64,000 nt of DNA from Symbiodinium natans (taxonomy: Eukaryota; Sar; Dinophyceae; Suessiales; Symbiodiniaceae), in the NCBI GenBank assembly GCA_905221605.1, contig CAJNDS010002568.1, positions 471,501 to 535,500 of the forward strand. Reading direction: 5' to 3'. The position numbers and the translations under genes were made by a program. A model generated the notes under the pieces. That model was given only the letters and a program-made list of their open reading frames with translations, was not told the DNA's origin and made no database searches. Within the stretch, counting starts at the first letter, position 1. Every line of letters starts with the position of its first letter. Shown here one piece after another: positions 11,027 through 20,582 of this stretch.

Positions 11027-11225
11027 CTAGTTGGAGGTTCACGGTACTTAGTAACCCAACAAGAACTATGCTTGTAACCCAATTATCACCCTATTGGGGG
11101 TACTTAATATCATGGTTGAAAACAGATTCGTGTGCTCTTCTACATCAGCAGGGTACTTAAGGGGCTTATATGTGGGTTAGAACTACAGTTATAATGGGTT
11201 ACTAAGTACCCTGCACCTCCAAGTA
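11027..11225. mobile_element. Family A element
   Basis: CTAGTTGGAGGTTCACGG at one end and CCTGCACCTCCAAGTA at the other, with palindromic interior TAACCC...GGGTTA. Confidence 0.75.
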
Positions 11226-11565
11226 AGCTTCCCTAAGGTAGGTTGTGGCTTCATGGTTTTGCAAAGCATAGGGGATAGGATTAGGGGGACCCTTCGGGCT
11301 ATAGACCCTCAAAGAGAGCCAGAAGAGGGTTCAGAAGGGTTTCCTGACAAGGGTCCCCCCTTATCCTACCTAGACCCTAAACCCTAAACCCTAAACCCTA
11401 AACCCTAAACCCTAAACCCTAAACCCTAAACCCTAAACCCTAAACCCTAAGCAAGGCGCATCAGGCCATCCCGCCACCACGCCGATGCATCCTGCCAAGA
11501 TTCCGGAGCTTTTTCAACTCAAGTAGCCCTTTTTTCTAAACCCTAAACCCTAAACCCTACAGCAC

Positions 11566-11670
11566 CCTAAACCCTAGACTCTAGACCCTAGACCCTAGAC
11601 CCAGACCCTAGACCCTAGACCCTAAACCCTAAACCCTAAACCCTAAACCCTAAACCCTAACCCTCGACCC
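11566..11670. repeat. CCCTAAA tract with a (CCCTAGA)n block
   Basis: Several consecutive CCCTAGA variants in the middle of normal CCCTAAA units; related CTAGGGT variants lie at 9488-9520 and 14775-14800. Confidence 0.92.
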
Positions 11671-12124
11671 GAAACCCCTCTTAAACCGCTCTGAAGTGCC
11701 GGCACAAACCCTAAACCCTAAACCCTGGACCCTAAACCCTATAATGTTGGACGCGTGTTCGAATAGGGGCCCACCGCTTTAGGGTTTAGGGTTTAGGGTT
11801 TAGGGTTTAGGGTTTAGGGTTTAGGGTTTAGGGTTTAGGGGAGCGAAGAGCAGGGGCCCCCCCCTTGAACGTTGAGCCGTTCCCAAAATCCGGCATGCTG
11901 TTAGCTTTTTCTAGAATTCAGGGTTTAGGGTTTAGGGTCCATAATTTAGGGTCCGTTTTGTGCATAATTTAGGGCTCGTAGTTGAGGGTTTAAGAGTTTA
12001 GGGTCCATAATTTAGGGTCCGTTTTTGAAGCCAACTTGAAACCGATGGCCTGGCCTCGTGGCTTCAAGGCCGGGCCTCTGAATCTTAAAGGCGAGCCTTC
12101 TTTCCAAGACCCCAAAAACCCGGA

Positions 12125-12230
12125 ACCCCAACTGACACGAAATCAAGAATTCCCTGTGTAAAAACCATACTTAAGAATGTCACGAAATCAAGATTTCCCT
12201 TTTTTAAGAACCACACTTAAAAAATGTCGC
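12125..12230. repeat. Tandem duplication of about 50 bp
   Basis: CACGAAATCAAGAATTCCCT and CACGAAATCAAGATTTCCCT start the two copies; both end with CACACTTAA/CATACTTAA and AATGTC. Confidence 0.8.
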
Positions 12231-12489
12231 CATCAATCCAACAAACAATCCAGGAGCCAGCATTGGGCACTGTTTCGGGCCCCTCACTCAGCTACTAAGG
12301 GATAAAGGCCAAGCTCTGGTGATCTTAATCCCGGCGGGCTTCTGATTTATTAAGCCCTGGCCTCTTGGCTTAAGGCGGGAGAGGCCTTAATCCCCTCCAA
12401 GGTAGGGAGGGTTCAGGGTTGAGGGCTGAGAGTTTAGGGTTCAGGGTTTAGGGTGGGGGGGTTGGGGGGGGGGGGGGGGGGGCAGCCTC

Positions 12490-13080
12490 TCTTTCTTGTC
12501 TGATCCCTGTTAAGAACATACCAACTCCTCTCTATTCAAATCAGGTAAAAGCCCGAACCGAAGCGGATGCTCACAAGGCTTTCGCACTGCGCGATATTTG
12601 CTCTCTACAAGAGTGCCGCGTAAGTGGGCGTCTCCAAGAAGCACACAAGCCAGCGTATGTTTAAAGGACAAGAGACTTCTTTGCTGTACTCGTAAGACAC
12701 TGCACAGCTCTAAATTTTCCTCGGGAAGACAAAGACAACAAGCGAGCGTCTCCAAGAAGCTCCCAAGTGCCGGACTTTAAGTCGTCTACTGACCCAGTCA
12801 ACTCAAGAGGAGGGAAAGCACCTTGCGAGCGGATACTCGCAAGGAACTGCGCGCAACGTGTCAAGTGAGGGCAAAGACAAGACTGCTTGCGAGCGGATAC
12901 CCACAAGGGTCAGGGCACAACGTTTTAAAAGTTAGGGAAGATGCAAAACTTCTTGCGAGCGGATACTCACAAGGAACTGCACAGCTAGAACTTCCCCCCC
13001 TAGACCTCAACTAGGCTCCCTACGCCCACTGGCTTTTCCAGCGGGGGCTTTTCTACCTACAGCAGGGTTCCGCGAAAGAA
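12490..13080. other. Telomere-free block with 64-bp tandem repeats
   Basis: Three copies (12822, 12888, 12952) share CTTGCGAGCGGATACTCACA; a weaker relative is at 12560. GCGTCTCCAAGAAGC occurs twice (12628, 12744). Several short frames overlap on both strands and no protein is recognised. Confidence 0.65.
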
Positions 13081-13369
13081 TTTAAAAGTCGGCTTCCACG
13101 GCTCCGGCAAAGGCAGGGGAACACACGAGGTCAAACATTGCTTGCACACATGATGTGGAGGATTTGGGGTACAGTTTCTAGGCCATGGCTTCAACAAAGC
13201 CCAATACCCCTGAAATACGGAATATACCGAGGCCCCTTACAGCGGTTTTGCAGGTAAAAGTCCATTTCTAAGGGGCAGTTTTGATTAGCACTTCAAGCAC
13301 ACGTCTTGTGTGCGAAGCCCGCAGTCAACCAGGACGTCCTCGGCCTACGCAAGGTCGTAGCAAGGACCC

Positions 13370-13460
13370 TAAACCCTAAACCCTAAACCCTAAACCCTAA
13401 ACCCTAAACCCTAAACCCTAAACCCTAAACCCTAAACCCTAAACCCTAAACCCTAAACCT
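13370..13460. repeat. (CCCTAAA)n tract
   Basis: About 13 pure units. Confidence 0.96.
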
Positions 13461-13496
13461 CTCCTGAACCCGGCTTCACCTTATCAAGCCTGAACT

Positions 13497-13534
13497 TGGG
13501 ATGTCCCCCTGATACTTAACCGTCCTTAATAGGG
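13497..13534. mobile_element. Half of a family D element joined to telomeric repeat
   Basis: TTGGGATGTCCCCCTGATAC, then CCGTCCTTAATAGGG running straight into TTTAGGG repeats. Confidence 0.62.
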
Positions 13535-13628
13535 GTTTAGGGTTTAGGGGGTTTAGGGTTTAGGGTTTAGGGTTTAGGGTTTAGGGTATAGGGTATAGGG
13601 TTTAGGGTTTAGGGTTTAGGGTTTAGGG

Positions 13629-13756
13629 CTACTTGGAGGTTCATGGTACTTATTAACCGATTATATTATAACTGTACTTATAGCCCACTTATAAGCCCCT
13701 TAAGTGCCCTAATACAGTTATAAAATGGTTAGTAAGTACCATGAACCTCCAAGTAG
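13629..13756. mobile_element. Family A element acting as an introner
   Basis: Perfect family ends. It abuts the exon island at 13748-13860 and touches a telomeric tract on the other side. Confidence 0.78.
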
Positions 13757-13860
13757 AGTCATCAGAGCATACCAGCCCTGAAGGCTAAACATGGCGAAGC
13801 CCAGTCCTTGTTCGACTTGCGAACCGTCTTGGTCAGGAAGGTCCGAAATCGTGATCTTAC
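13748..13860 (-). CDS. Exon island ended by a family A introner
   Basis: Starts after an acceptor (CATGAACTAG) identical to the one before RACK1 exon 5 and reads KITISDLPDQDGSQVEQGLG then FAMFSLQGWYALMTLLG. It ends at GGAG|GTTCATGG, inside the inverted end of the family A element at 13629-13756, so that element would supply the GT donor. Function unknown. Confidence 0.48.
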
Positions 13861-14639
13861 CTAGTTCATGGTTGGGATAGTATTGAAAAAACTCGATTCC
13901 CCATTGAGTTTAAGTATCCTTGGAAATGAAAAAACGCTACCCCCAATATGACAAAGTTACCTCCGGATGGTTGAGGCGATGTGCTCCGCAGCGGCTGTCA
14001 CCGCATTCGCTCCTGGGCCGGTCTATCCCTCAACCCCAAACCCTTTTGACAGCAGGCCTCGGTTAACAGAAACCCAAAACCCTAAACCCTTAACCCAAAA
14101 CTCTTAAACCTTTTTGGGGCAGCGGACCCTTAAACGTAAACCCAACCCCTAAACCCTAAAACCTAAACCCAGGATTGTCAGGTCGTTCAGCGACCTGTGC
14201 TTCAGGAGGGATCCTGAATCACGTCTGCAAAAAGAGTCTCCCAACCGCGAGGTGGGAACACTAAACCCGAAATTTCAAGCGACAAAAGGAGGGACCCTTA
14301 TAAGGGACCTTAGGGGTTCGTTAGGGGTTATCTAGCGGCTACTTAGGTATATAGGGACTATATAAGGTATATATAGGGGTTATATATAGGGGAACAAGAT
14401 TAAGGGTCCCTTCGAGGGTGCCTGCTTATACCCCTTAAGAATTTAAACCCTGAACCCCCCAAACCCTAAGCGCTATTTTTTGCATCATTCCTGCAGCCCA
14501 CCAAAACATAAACCCCCTAAACGCCCCAAACCCCCCGAGACCCCCAAACCCTACACCCTGCTTGGTACCCTAAACCCTAAACCCTAAACCCTAAACCCTA
14601 AACCCTAAACCCTAAACCCCCCCAAAGTGTGGCAGCAAC

Positions 14640-14724
14640 AGGCCGAGGATCAGCACGTGGAGGGGCGACTCGGGGTCCGCGTGCCGGACGCGGCAGTACG
14701 CATCGGTCACGAACTTCCTTGTAC
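14640..14724 (-). CDS. Exon island RKFVTDAYCRVRHADPESPL
   Basis: Continues HVLILGLLLP. Mixed hydrophilic then hydrophobic stretch, capped by CCCTAAA (14566-14625) and TTTAGGG (14726-14818). Product unknown. Confidence 0.45.
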
Positions 14725-15046
14725 GGTTTGGGGTTTAGGGTTTAGGGTTTAGGGTTTAGGGTTTAAGGTTTAGGGTCTAGGGTCTAGGGTCTAGGGTTTA
14801 GGGTTTAGGGTTTAGGGTTGTGCACAACACTTTGTGGCTTTTGTTGCAAGGATTTTGTGGGTTCAGGGGGCAAGGTTATTTTCTAGGATCATCCCAATTA
14901 ACGGGCCCTTTCAATTAAAAGCACTTTATACAACTGCGTGCCTTGCGCCTCTCAATTCTAAGTCCGAGCCGCCAAGAACACCCTAACCCTAAATCCTGAA
15001 CCCCAAACTTTCCGATTTAAAGGTCCGTGGTGTAGATGGGCTGCCG

Positions 15047-15340
15047 TTGGGATGTTCCCCTTATACTATTAAGGACTGTTACAGTAAACTTCGAAAAGTT
15101 GGAACATGGTTTAAGGATGATTAGAGCTGGCATTCTTTAGTAGTACCTTTACTACCAATTGCTTTGAGAACCCCCAACAGATAAAAAACATTCTTCCTTG
15201 TAAGGGTAATATAGGAACTATTATTTTTTTAGATTTTTTTTTGGGGGGGGGTTCTTAAGCAAATAGTAGTTTAGGGGTATGGGGATAAGGATGTTCCCAC
15301 TTTTTGGAGTTTACTGTAGTCTAAGGGGAAACATCCCAAG
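15047..15340. mobile_element. Family D element, long form
   Basis: TTGGGATGTTCCCCTTATAC / GGGGAAACATCCCAA ends, with GGCTGCC directly repeated just outside each end. Interior includes a second palindrome and a T-G run. Confidence 0.7.
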
Positions 15341-15369
15341 GCTGCCACTTCTTCAGACTTTAGGTTTGG

Positions 15370-16320
15370 GGTTTAGGGTTTAGGTTTTTTCACCACTCTT
15401 ACGTATCTGAGAGCGGCCCGAGCTGAATGTGTCAGCTAGGATGGCCCCGAAACCCTAAACCCTATACCCTAAACCCTCTCTATCCTTACTTAATTGACCC
15501 CGCCGACTTATCGACTTATAAGTATGTGATATGTATCGATTAAGTTGTTTATCTTGGAGTTAAGTTTGTTTTATGTAATTAAGTTCCAGATAAGTTCGAC
15601 GTTTTTTGCTTGACATATCTCGGACTTAGGAACTTATGCGTGCTATGTCAACAAACTTACATCGAACTTATCTCCACTTATCTGTTTTACATTTTGGGAT
15701 GTTTTTCACTGGTTAGAGCGTGCATTTCAGTTAAAATTTAAGAAATCGGTCTTGCAGCCCCTGCAACAGATATTCTATAGTTGCCTGGCAGCGTTAAAGC
15801 CTCCCCGGCCACCTCGGGACGCTTGGGCGCCTTGTCCGCCAGGTGTCCGCCCGGTGTCCGCCAGTGTCCGCGACAATTTACGTCAAGCCCTGGCTCGCGG
15901 ACGTTCACTTCCGAGGAAATGATGTCCGCCTGCATGGGCTCATATAAGCCCGGACCCCGCGCCACTACCATCGGGTGTCGTCTGCTGTCCGCGGGTGTCC
16001 GCGAGCCGGTCCGCAAAAAGTGCCAATGTCCGCGGAGTTGGCCTGCTTTTTCCTTGTTTTCGCACGTTTTGCCTTGCCATGCTTGCAAGAAGCAAAAGGT
16101 CTCTCTGCATCTCTGGGCATAGTTTTCTGCCATGCCTAAGCCGTGCGCCTTTTTTGTTTCGAAACAAAGGTGCTGTTCATGAAACGATGAAAAAGCAAGC
16201 CTACGAACTTATACACAACTTATCTCCTACTTAAAACGTACGTAAGATAAGTCCAGCATAAGTTCAAATTAAGTTCATATGTACCACGGCGTCAATATAG
16301 TATAGATTTAAACCCCATTA
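15370..16320. other. Unique block without a recognised gene, GTCCGC-rich core
   Basis: AT-rich flanks (15480-15700 and 16200-16300) are full of AACTTA/TAAGTT words. The core 15830-16040 repeats GTCCGC about ten times (GGTGTCCGCC, GTGTCCGCG). Overlapping frames exist on both strands but none resembles a protein. It is telomere-free, unlike its surroundings, and adjoins the 31-bp array. Confidence 0.6.
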
Positions 16321-16329
16321 ATTTTGTGG

Positions 16330-16690
16330 TGCATTTACCCCCCGTTGTTCACTTTTGGTGCAATCGGCACGTCTTTGAGCCATTTTTGGTGCGTCGGCAT
16401 CGTTCTTGAGACATTTTTGGTGCGTCGGCACCGTTCTTGAGCCATTTTTGGTGCATTCGGCACCGTTCTTGAGCCAATTTTGGTGCAATCGGCACCGTTC
16501 TGTGCAATCAACACCGTTCTTGAGCACTTTTTGGTGCGTCGGCACCGTTCTTGAGCCATTTTTGGTGCGTCCACACCATTCTTGAGCCATTTTTGGTGCG
16601 TCGGCACCGTTCTTGAGCACTGTTTGGTGCGCCGGCACCGTTCTTCAGCCATTTTTGGTGCGTCGGTACCGTTGCGTCAGCACCGTTGTT
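16330..16690. repeat. 31-bp tandem array, about 11 copies
   Basis: Unit contains TTCTTGAGCCATTTTTGGTG followed by CGTCGGCACCG, with small indels between copies. Long frames across it are a by-product of the period. On the minus strand every typical unit contains TGGCTCAAG. Confidence 0.92.
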
Positions 16691-17153
16691 GAGTGAACTT
16701 TATATTTCTTAATGTTATGAGATTCTTTGGTTGGGTGGGTTTGTTCCCCCGAATGACTCGTCAATGCTAGAACAGTGGCCCTCTAGACCCTAAACCCTAA
16801 ACCCTAAACCCTAAACCCTAAACCACCGAGTCCAACCCAACATCCCAAAGTTTAGGGTTTAGGGTTTAGGGTATTCCCTTATGGCCCCTCGATAACTTGT
16901 AAAATGATAGCCCCCCCACAACCTCGTTCTAATTGTTAAGGCCCCTTATGTAATGTCAGAAAAAAACCTAAACCCTAAACCCTAAACCCTAAACCCTAAA
17001 CACACGTTCTTCAGGTGTGTTTCGGCGCGAAACACCCCAACTTCTTACCGACTCTCACCTGAAGGCTTCCCATAGCCGAATCTCGTTAGGGTTTAGGGTT
17101 TAGGGTGTAGGGGGATCCCTTAAATCATGGCAGGGTCTAAGGTTTCGGGTCTA

Positions 17154-17163
17154 GGGATACCCT
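17154..17163. repeat. Target-site duplication of the LINE, 3' side
   Basis: GGGATACCCT, identical to 21821-21830. It sits at the end of a degenerate TTTAGGG-orientation tract. Confidence 0.65.
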
Positions 17164-17270
17164 TTTTGCAACTGGACTCCTTGCTGCCAGGATGCCGAAA
17201 CTCTTCTTAGAAGAGTCGATGAGTACAGGAAAAGCAAGCACACACACTGTAGCCAGTGCAGGCTTTCACA

Positions 17271-20200
17271 TCAATCTTGAAGGGTAGCAATTTTACGTAT
17301 ATATCGCTCAGGTATGACATTGAAGGTGAGAAGTATCTGACACTGTTCTTGCAAAACATCAGCGACTCGATGCAATGTTGGTAAGTGAGCCTCCAGCTGT
17401 GCCTCTGCCAAGGCACAATGCAGCAGGAAATACGGATGCAGCATACGCACTGTAATGGCAAAATGATACAGGCCCATCTGCAGGTCATCACACAAAGTCC
17501 AAGTCTGCAAGCCCTGTTCATTATCAATCCAGACAAGTACAAAACCCTGCTCTCCCACACAGAGCGTACACGTGAAAAGCCAAACTGCATGCTGCAATAC
17601 ATAATCCTGCCATCGAGGAAAGAGGCCCGAATTGACGCGACTATGGAGCTGAGCCAGAGCCTGTTGTTCAAAGAAGCAGGCTCCACGCAACTTCCATGCC
17701 AGGCGGTCGGCAGCCAGCGCAAATATCTCCACCGGAGAGACGACTGCATTAAAAGCTTTGGCAGCACAACGCAGGAGCCAATCCAGCGGGGAGTTCGGGA
17801 AGCCACCTTGTGGCCGCCGCATTCTGATCATTGAACTGACAGCTGCCCGCACCGGCGCTTCAGGTGGTCTTCGCAAGACATGGCCGAAGTAGTTCCAGAA
17901 ACGCAGCTGCCACTGAAAAGTCCATGTTTGGGGTATCTTGTCATTGAGGAAGAGGTATACAGCACGTTTGCGAAGTCTATGCAAGACCATGGCCTGCGGT
18001 TTCTGGAGCAAGGTGGGTATGTGCAGCTGCAGCAGGGTTTGCAACGCAGTAGCTTGCAGGGTACGAATGCTATCAAGTGCATGCACGGTAGGAGGAACGA
18101 CAGGTGAAGCCCAGAGCCATTTACTTCCGATGTAACGGTTTAGGATGGTCAAGGCCAAATTGGGCTGTAACCAATTGAGGCCACGAAGTACTGGGAGCAT
18201 CTGCTGCAAACCGTGATGCACACTACGCACGAAAAAGGGTTGCCAAAGATGCCACAGATTCTCGCCAACACGTAGATGCCTCAATGGCTTGCGCAAGTAC
18301 TGAGTAAGATCAACCCACGGCACTTTGGACAACACATGGCCCGCAGGCAGAACCAGCTCACGACCCGCTGCAAGCGTAGCAGGAGAAGCCATGAGCTGTG
18401 TTTTGGTCAAGTTAAACGCAAGACCGACAGCTGACAAAGCATCCTGTATCCTTGGAAGGAGTTTGATGGCAGTATTCCAGTCATCAAAATGCAGCAAGAG
18501 GTCGTCAATGAAAAGCCACCCCCAATCCCCTACCACAGAGTCAAAACCATCAGCACGACATCGTTGGAACTCCTGTTGCAAAAGATGACCTATGATGAAG
18601 CTGAACACGCCAGAACTGTAGGTGTGACCCTGTTGCACACCCTGGGCCTGGCTGACTTCCCACTGCACCCCCTTCCATGCAAACACCAACTGTGGCTGCA
18701 GCACAACTCGCAGAAGTTGCAAAGCTTCGCGTGCCAGATGCGAGGGCGTCGACTCGGAGATCCACCGAGCTACTGCAACATGCTGCAATGAATCAAACGC
18801 AGACCTGATATCAGCATTAAACCATATTCTGTGTTGGTTAAGAACGCCCTCATTGTAGACCATCCAGTGTGCAGTAGCAAGGGCATCAAAGACCTGGCTA
18901 CCTGCAACACCCCCACACTGACACGGAGGAGTTGACCACGATGCAACCAACCTCCGTAAGAGAATGTGGCAATACAATTTGTTGCATGCCTCAATTAGGT
19001 TTATAGGGCGGATGTCCGTTGGGGCAGCGACCTGGGCAACCTTTGGGATGAGAAGTACAAAAGCACGATAGAGGCCCTGCGGGTGTTGGGAAGCAGTGAA
19101 AAGGTTGTTGAGGAACTGTCTGAGAATAGTCCTTCCATCTTCAACGCCCCACATTGCCACTAACAATTCATAGGTAATACCAGTAAGACCTGAGGTTTTA
19201 CCAGATTTGCCTTTGTTGAGTGCTTCCTGGATCTCCGCATCGGTAAACTCTGCAAGCATGTGCGCGCCGGACTCCAACTGCAAGGACTCGAGTATACCCT
19301 GAATCTCTTGGCGCTGTTCCTGTGGGACATCAGGGTGGAAAAGAGTGTCAAAGTGACGCTTGACCCTAGCAGCTGCTTCTCCGAGTCCTCCGGAGTCTTT
19401 GACAAGGGGTTGAAAGTCACCATGAGGTTTGAGCCTTGCTCTCAAGTAGCTAATAGCGTGAGCATCGCCAGAAGCGGCATCATCCTCAAGGGACTGGAGC
19501 CACAGCAGTCGCTCCGCCCGACGTTTTGCAAGGATAGCTCTCGTGAGTTCAAGCCGTTTGTCAAGATCAGTGCAGAAACGACGTTGGTGACAGAGATCCT
19601 TCAGGTAGGGGCTGTCTCTATACTTCTTGGATGGGGTGTTGTACGAAGAAGCTTGTTGAAGGGACTGCAGGCACTCCCACTGACCCTGGAGAGAAAGGGT
19701 TTCAAAGGAGGGCCGCACGACAGCCAGGCATTCAGGCAAATTAGAACCAGCAAGCCACTTAGCACATCGTGCCCTGGCTTTCGGCTTGCGACGTTTGGTC
19801 CTTTTAGGAGCAGCCGCACCAAGGTGCAAAGCCAGCGTGACTCGATCATGATCAGACTGAATGTCATGCCGGGATCCACAATGCACCAAGAGCTGATTCT
19901 GACCAACAGGCGTAGACACAGTCTGGGACTTTAAAGCACGGCTGATGTAAGCGTAGTCTATGCTGGAACTTGAAGTAGAACCATGTCTGGTGGGTATATC
20001 TGAACGAAAGCACGAAAAGCCGAAGGGCGAAAGTGCGGCGTCGAGTAGGACAGCTCTGGGACTGCCAAACTCGGCATTGAAATCACCTATGATGAGAGCT
20101 TCGGTTTCAGAGTATGCCTGGCAGACACGTGTGAGCTCCGCAAGCGCATCTTCAAACATTGCATCGCTATTGTCGCCATGGGGTAAATGTACCGTAAAGA

Positions 20201-20582
20201 TCCAACGCAAATTATGAGTAGCGGATGAAGCATATTTGACACCAATCATCCTCTCCCCTTTGTAGGTATCAGCAATGTACTCAACGCTGCCTTTGGAAAG
20301 AAGAATCACCTGTGCCAAATACGAGTTCAAATCAGCAGTACCCAAAACATAGTAGGAAGAACACACGCAATCACTGAGTGAATACTCGGACAATGGCTCT
20401 GAATTCGATGCTTCCCTTAGGGCTGACGCAAGGGAGCCTGTACCACCAACTTCTTGCAAAGCCAGAAATTCGGGACCATTCTCATGCAAAAGACGCCAAT
20501 CCGAGATGATAGGCAAGGACCTACCCTGTACATTCCAGGAGTCACAGTAAAAGACATCAGTACTTGGCTCCCTTTCTGCAAG
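17271..20582 (-). CDS. LINE ORF2: AP-like endonuclease and reverse transcriptase
   Basis: Target-primed reverse transcription enzyme. The 22 codons after the ORF1 UGA contain SWNVQGR, the start of the APE-type endonuclease. Further endonuclease motifs are FLALQEVGG, LIIGDFNAEFG, SIDYAYIS and IQSDHDRVTLAL (about 1-235, counting from the TTG at 20516). The reverse transcriptase spans about 425-740: GITYELL, AFVLLIPK, DIRPINLIEACNKLY, FNADIRSAFDSLQ (motif A), GVQQGHTYSSGVFSFII (motif B) and FIDDLLLHF, with FIDD in place of the usual YADD. The rest (about 750-1081) has no zinc knuckle or RNase H that I can see. There is no in-frame ATG before residue 90, which lies downstream of the QEV motif. 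No internal stop is present, so the copy may be young. Confidence 0.88.
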   Translation of the reverse strand, partial: LAEREPSTDVFYCDSWNVQGRSLPIISDWRLLHENGPEFLALQEVGGTGSLASALREASNSEPLSEYSLSDCVCSSYYVLGTADLNSYLAQVILLSKGSVEYIADTYKGERMIGVKYASSATHNLRWIFTVHLPHGDNSDAMFEDALAELTRVCQAYSETEALIIGDFNAEFGSPRAVLLDAALSPFGFSCFRSDIPTRHGSTSSSSIDYAYISRALKSQTVSTPVGQNQLLVHCGSRHDIQSDHDRVTLALHLGAAAPKRTKRRKPKARARCAKWLAGSNLPECLAVVRPSFETLSLQGQWECLQSLQQASSYNTPSKKYRDSPYLKDLCHQRRFCTDLDKRLELTRAILAKRRAERLLWLQSLEDDAASGDAHAISYLRARLKPHGDFQPLVKDSGGLGEAAARVKRHFDTLFHPDVPQEQRQEIQGILESLQLESGAHMLAEFTDAEIQEALNKGKSGKTSGLTGITYELLVAMWGVEDGRTILRQFLNNLFTASQHPQGLYRAFVLLIPKVAQVAAPTDIRPINLIEACNKLYCHILLRRLVASWSTPPCQCGGVAGSQVFDALATAHWMVYNEGVLNQHRIWFNADIRSAFDSLQHVAVARWISESTPSHLAREALQLLRVVLQPQLVFAWKGVQWEVSQAQGVQQGHTYSSGVFSFIIGHLLQQEFQRCRADGFDSVVGDWGWLFIDDLLLHFDDWNTAIKLLPRIQDALSAVGLAFNLTKTQLMASPATLAAGRELVLPAGHVLSKVPWVDLTQYLRKPLRHLRVGENLWHLWQPFFVRSVHHGLQQMLPVLRGLNWLQPNLALTILNRYIGSKWLWASPVVPPTVHALDSIRTLQATALQTLLQLHIPTLLQKPQAMVLHRLRKRAVYLFLNDKIPQTWTFQWQLRFWNYFGHVLRRPPEAPVRAAVSSMIRMRRPQGGFPNSPLDWLLRCAAKAFNAVVSPVEIFALAADRLAWKLRGACFFEQQALAQLHSRVNSGLFPRWQDYVLQHAVWLFTCTLCVGEQGFVLVWIDNEQGLQTWTLCDDLQMGLYHFAITVRMLHPYFLLHCALAEAQLEAHLPTLHRVADVLQEQCQILLTFNVIPERYIRKIATLQD

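Noticed and set aside
12510-13014. Genes in the block with 64-bp repeats
   Set aside because: Overlapping frames on both strands of equal length, with repeats explaining the open reading; no recognisable domain.
16318-16652. Two overlapping 105-codon minus frames rich in KNGSRTVPTHQK
   Set aside because: Produced by the 31-bp tandem repeat, which gives rotating open frames; no protein likeness.
16330-16690. CRISPR-like array
   Set aside because: Units are contiguous with no unique spacers, in eukaryotic nuclear-type DNA.
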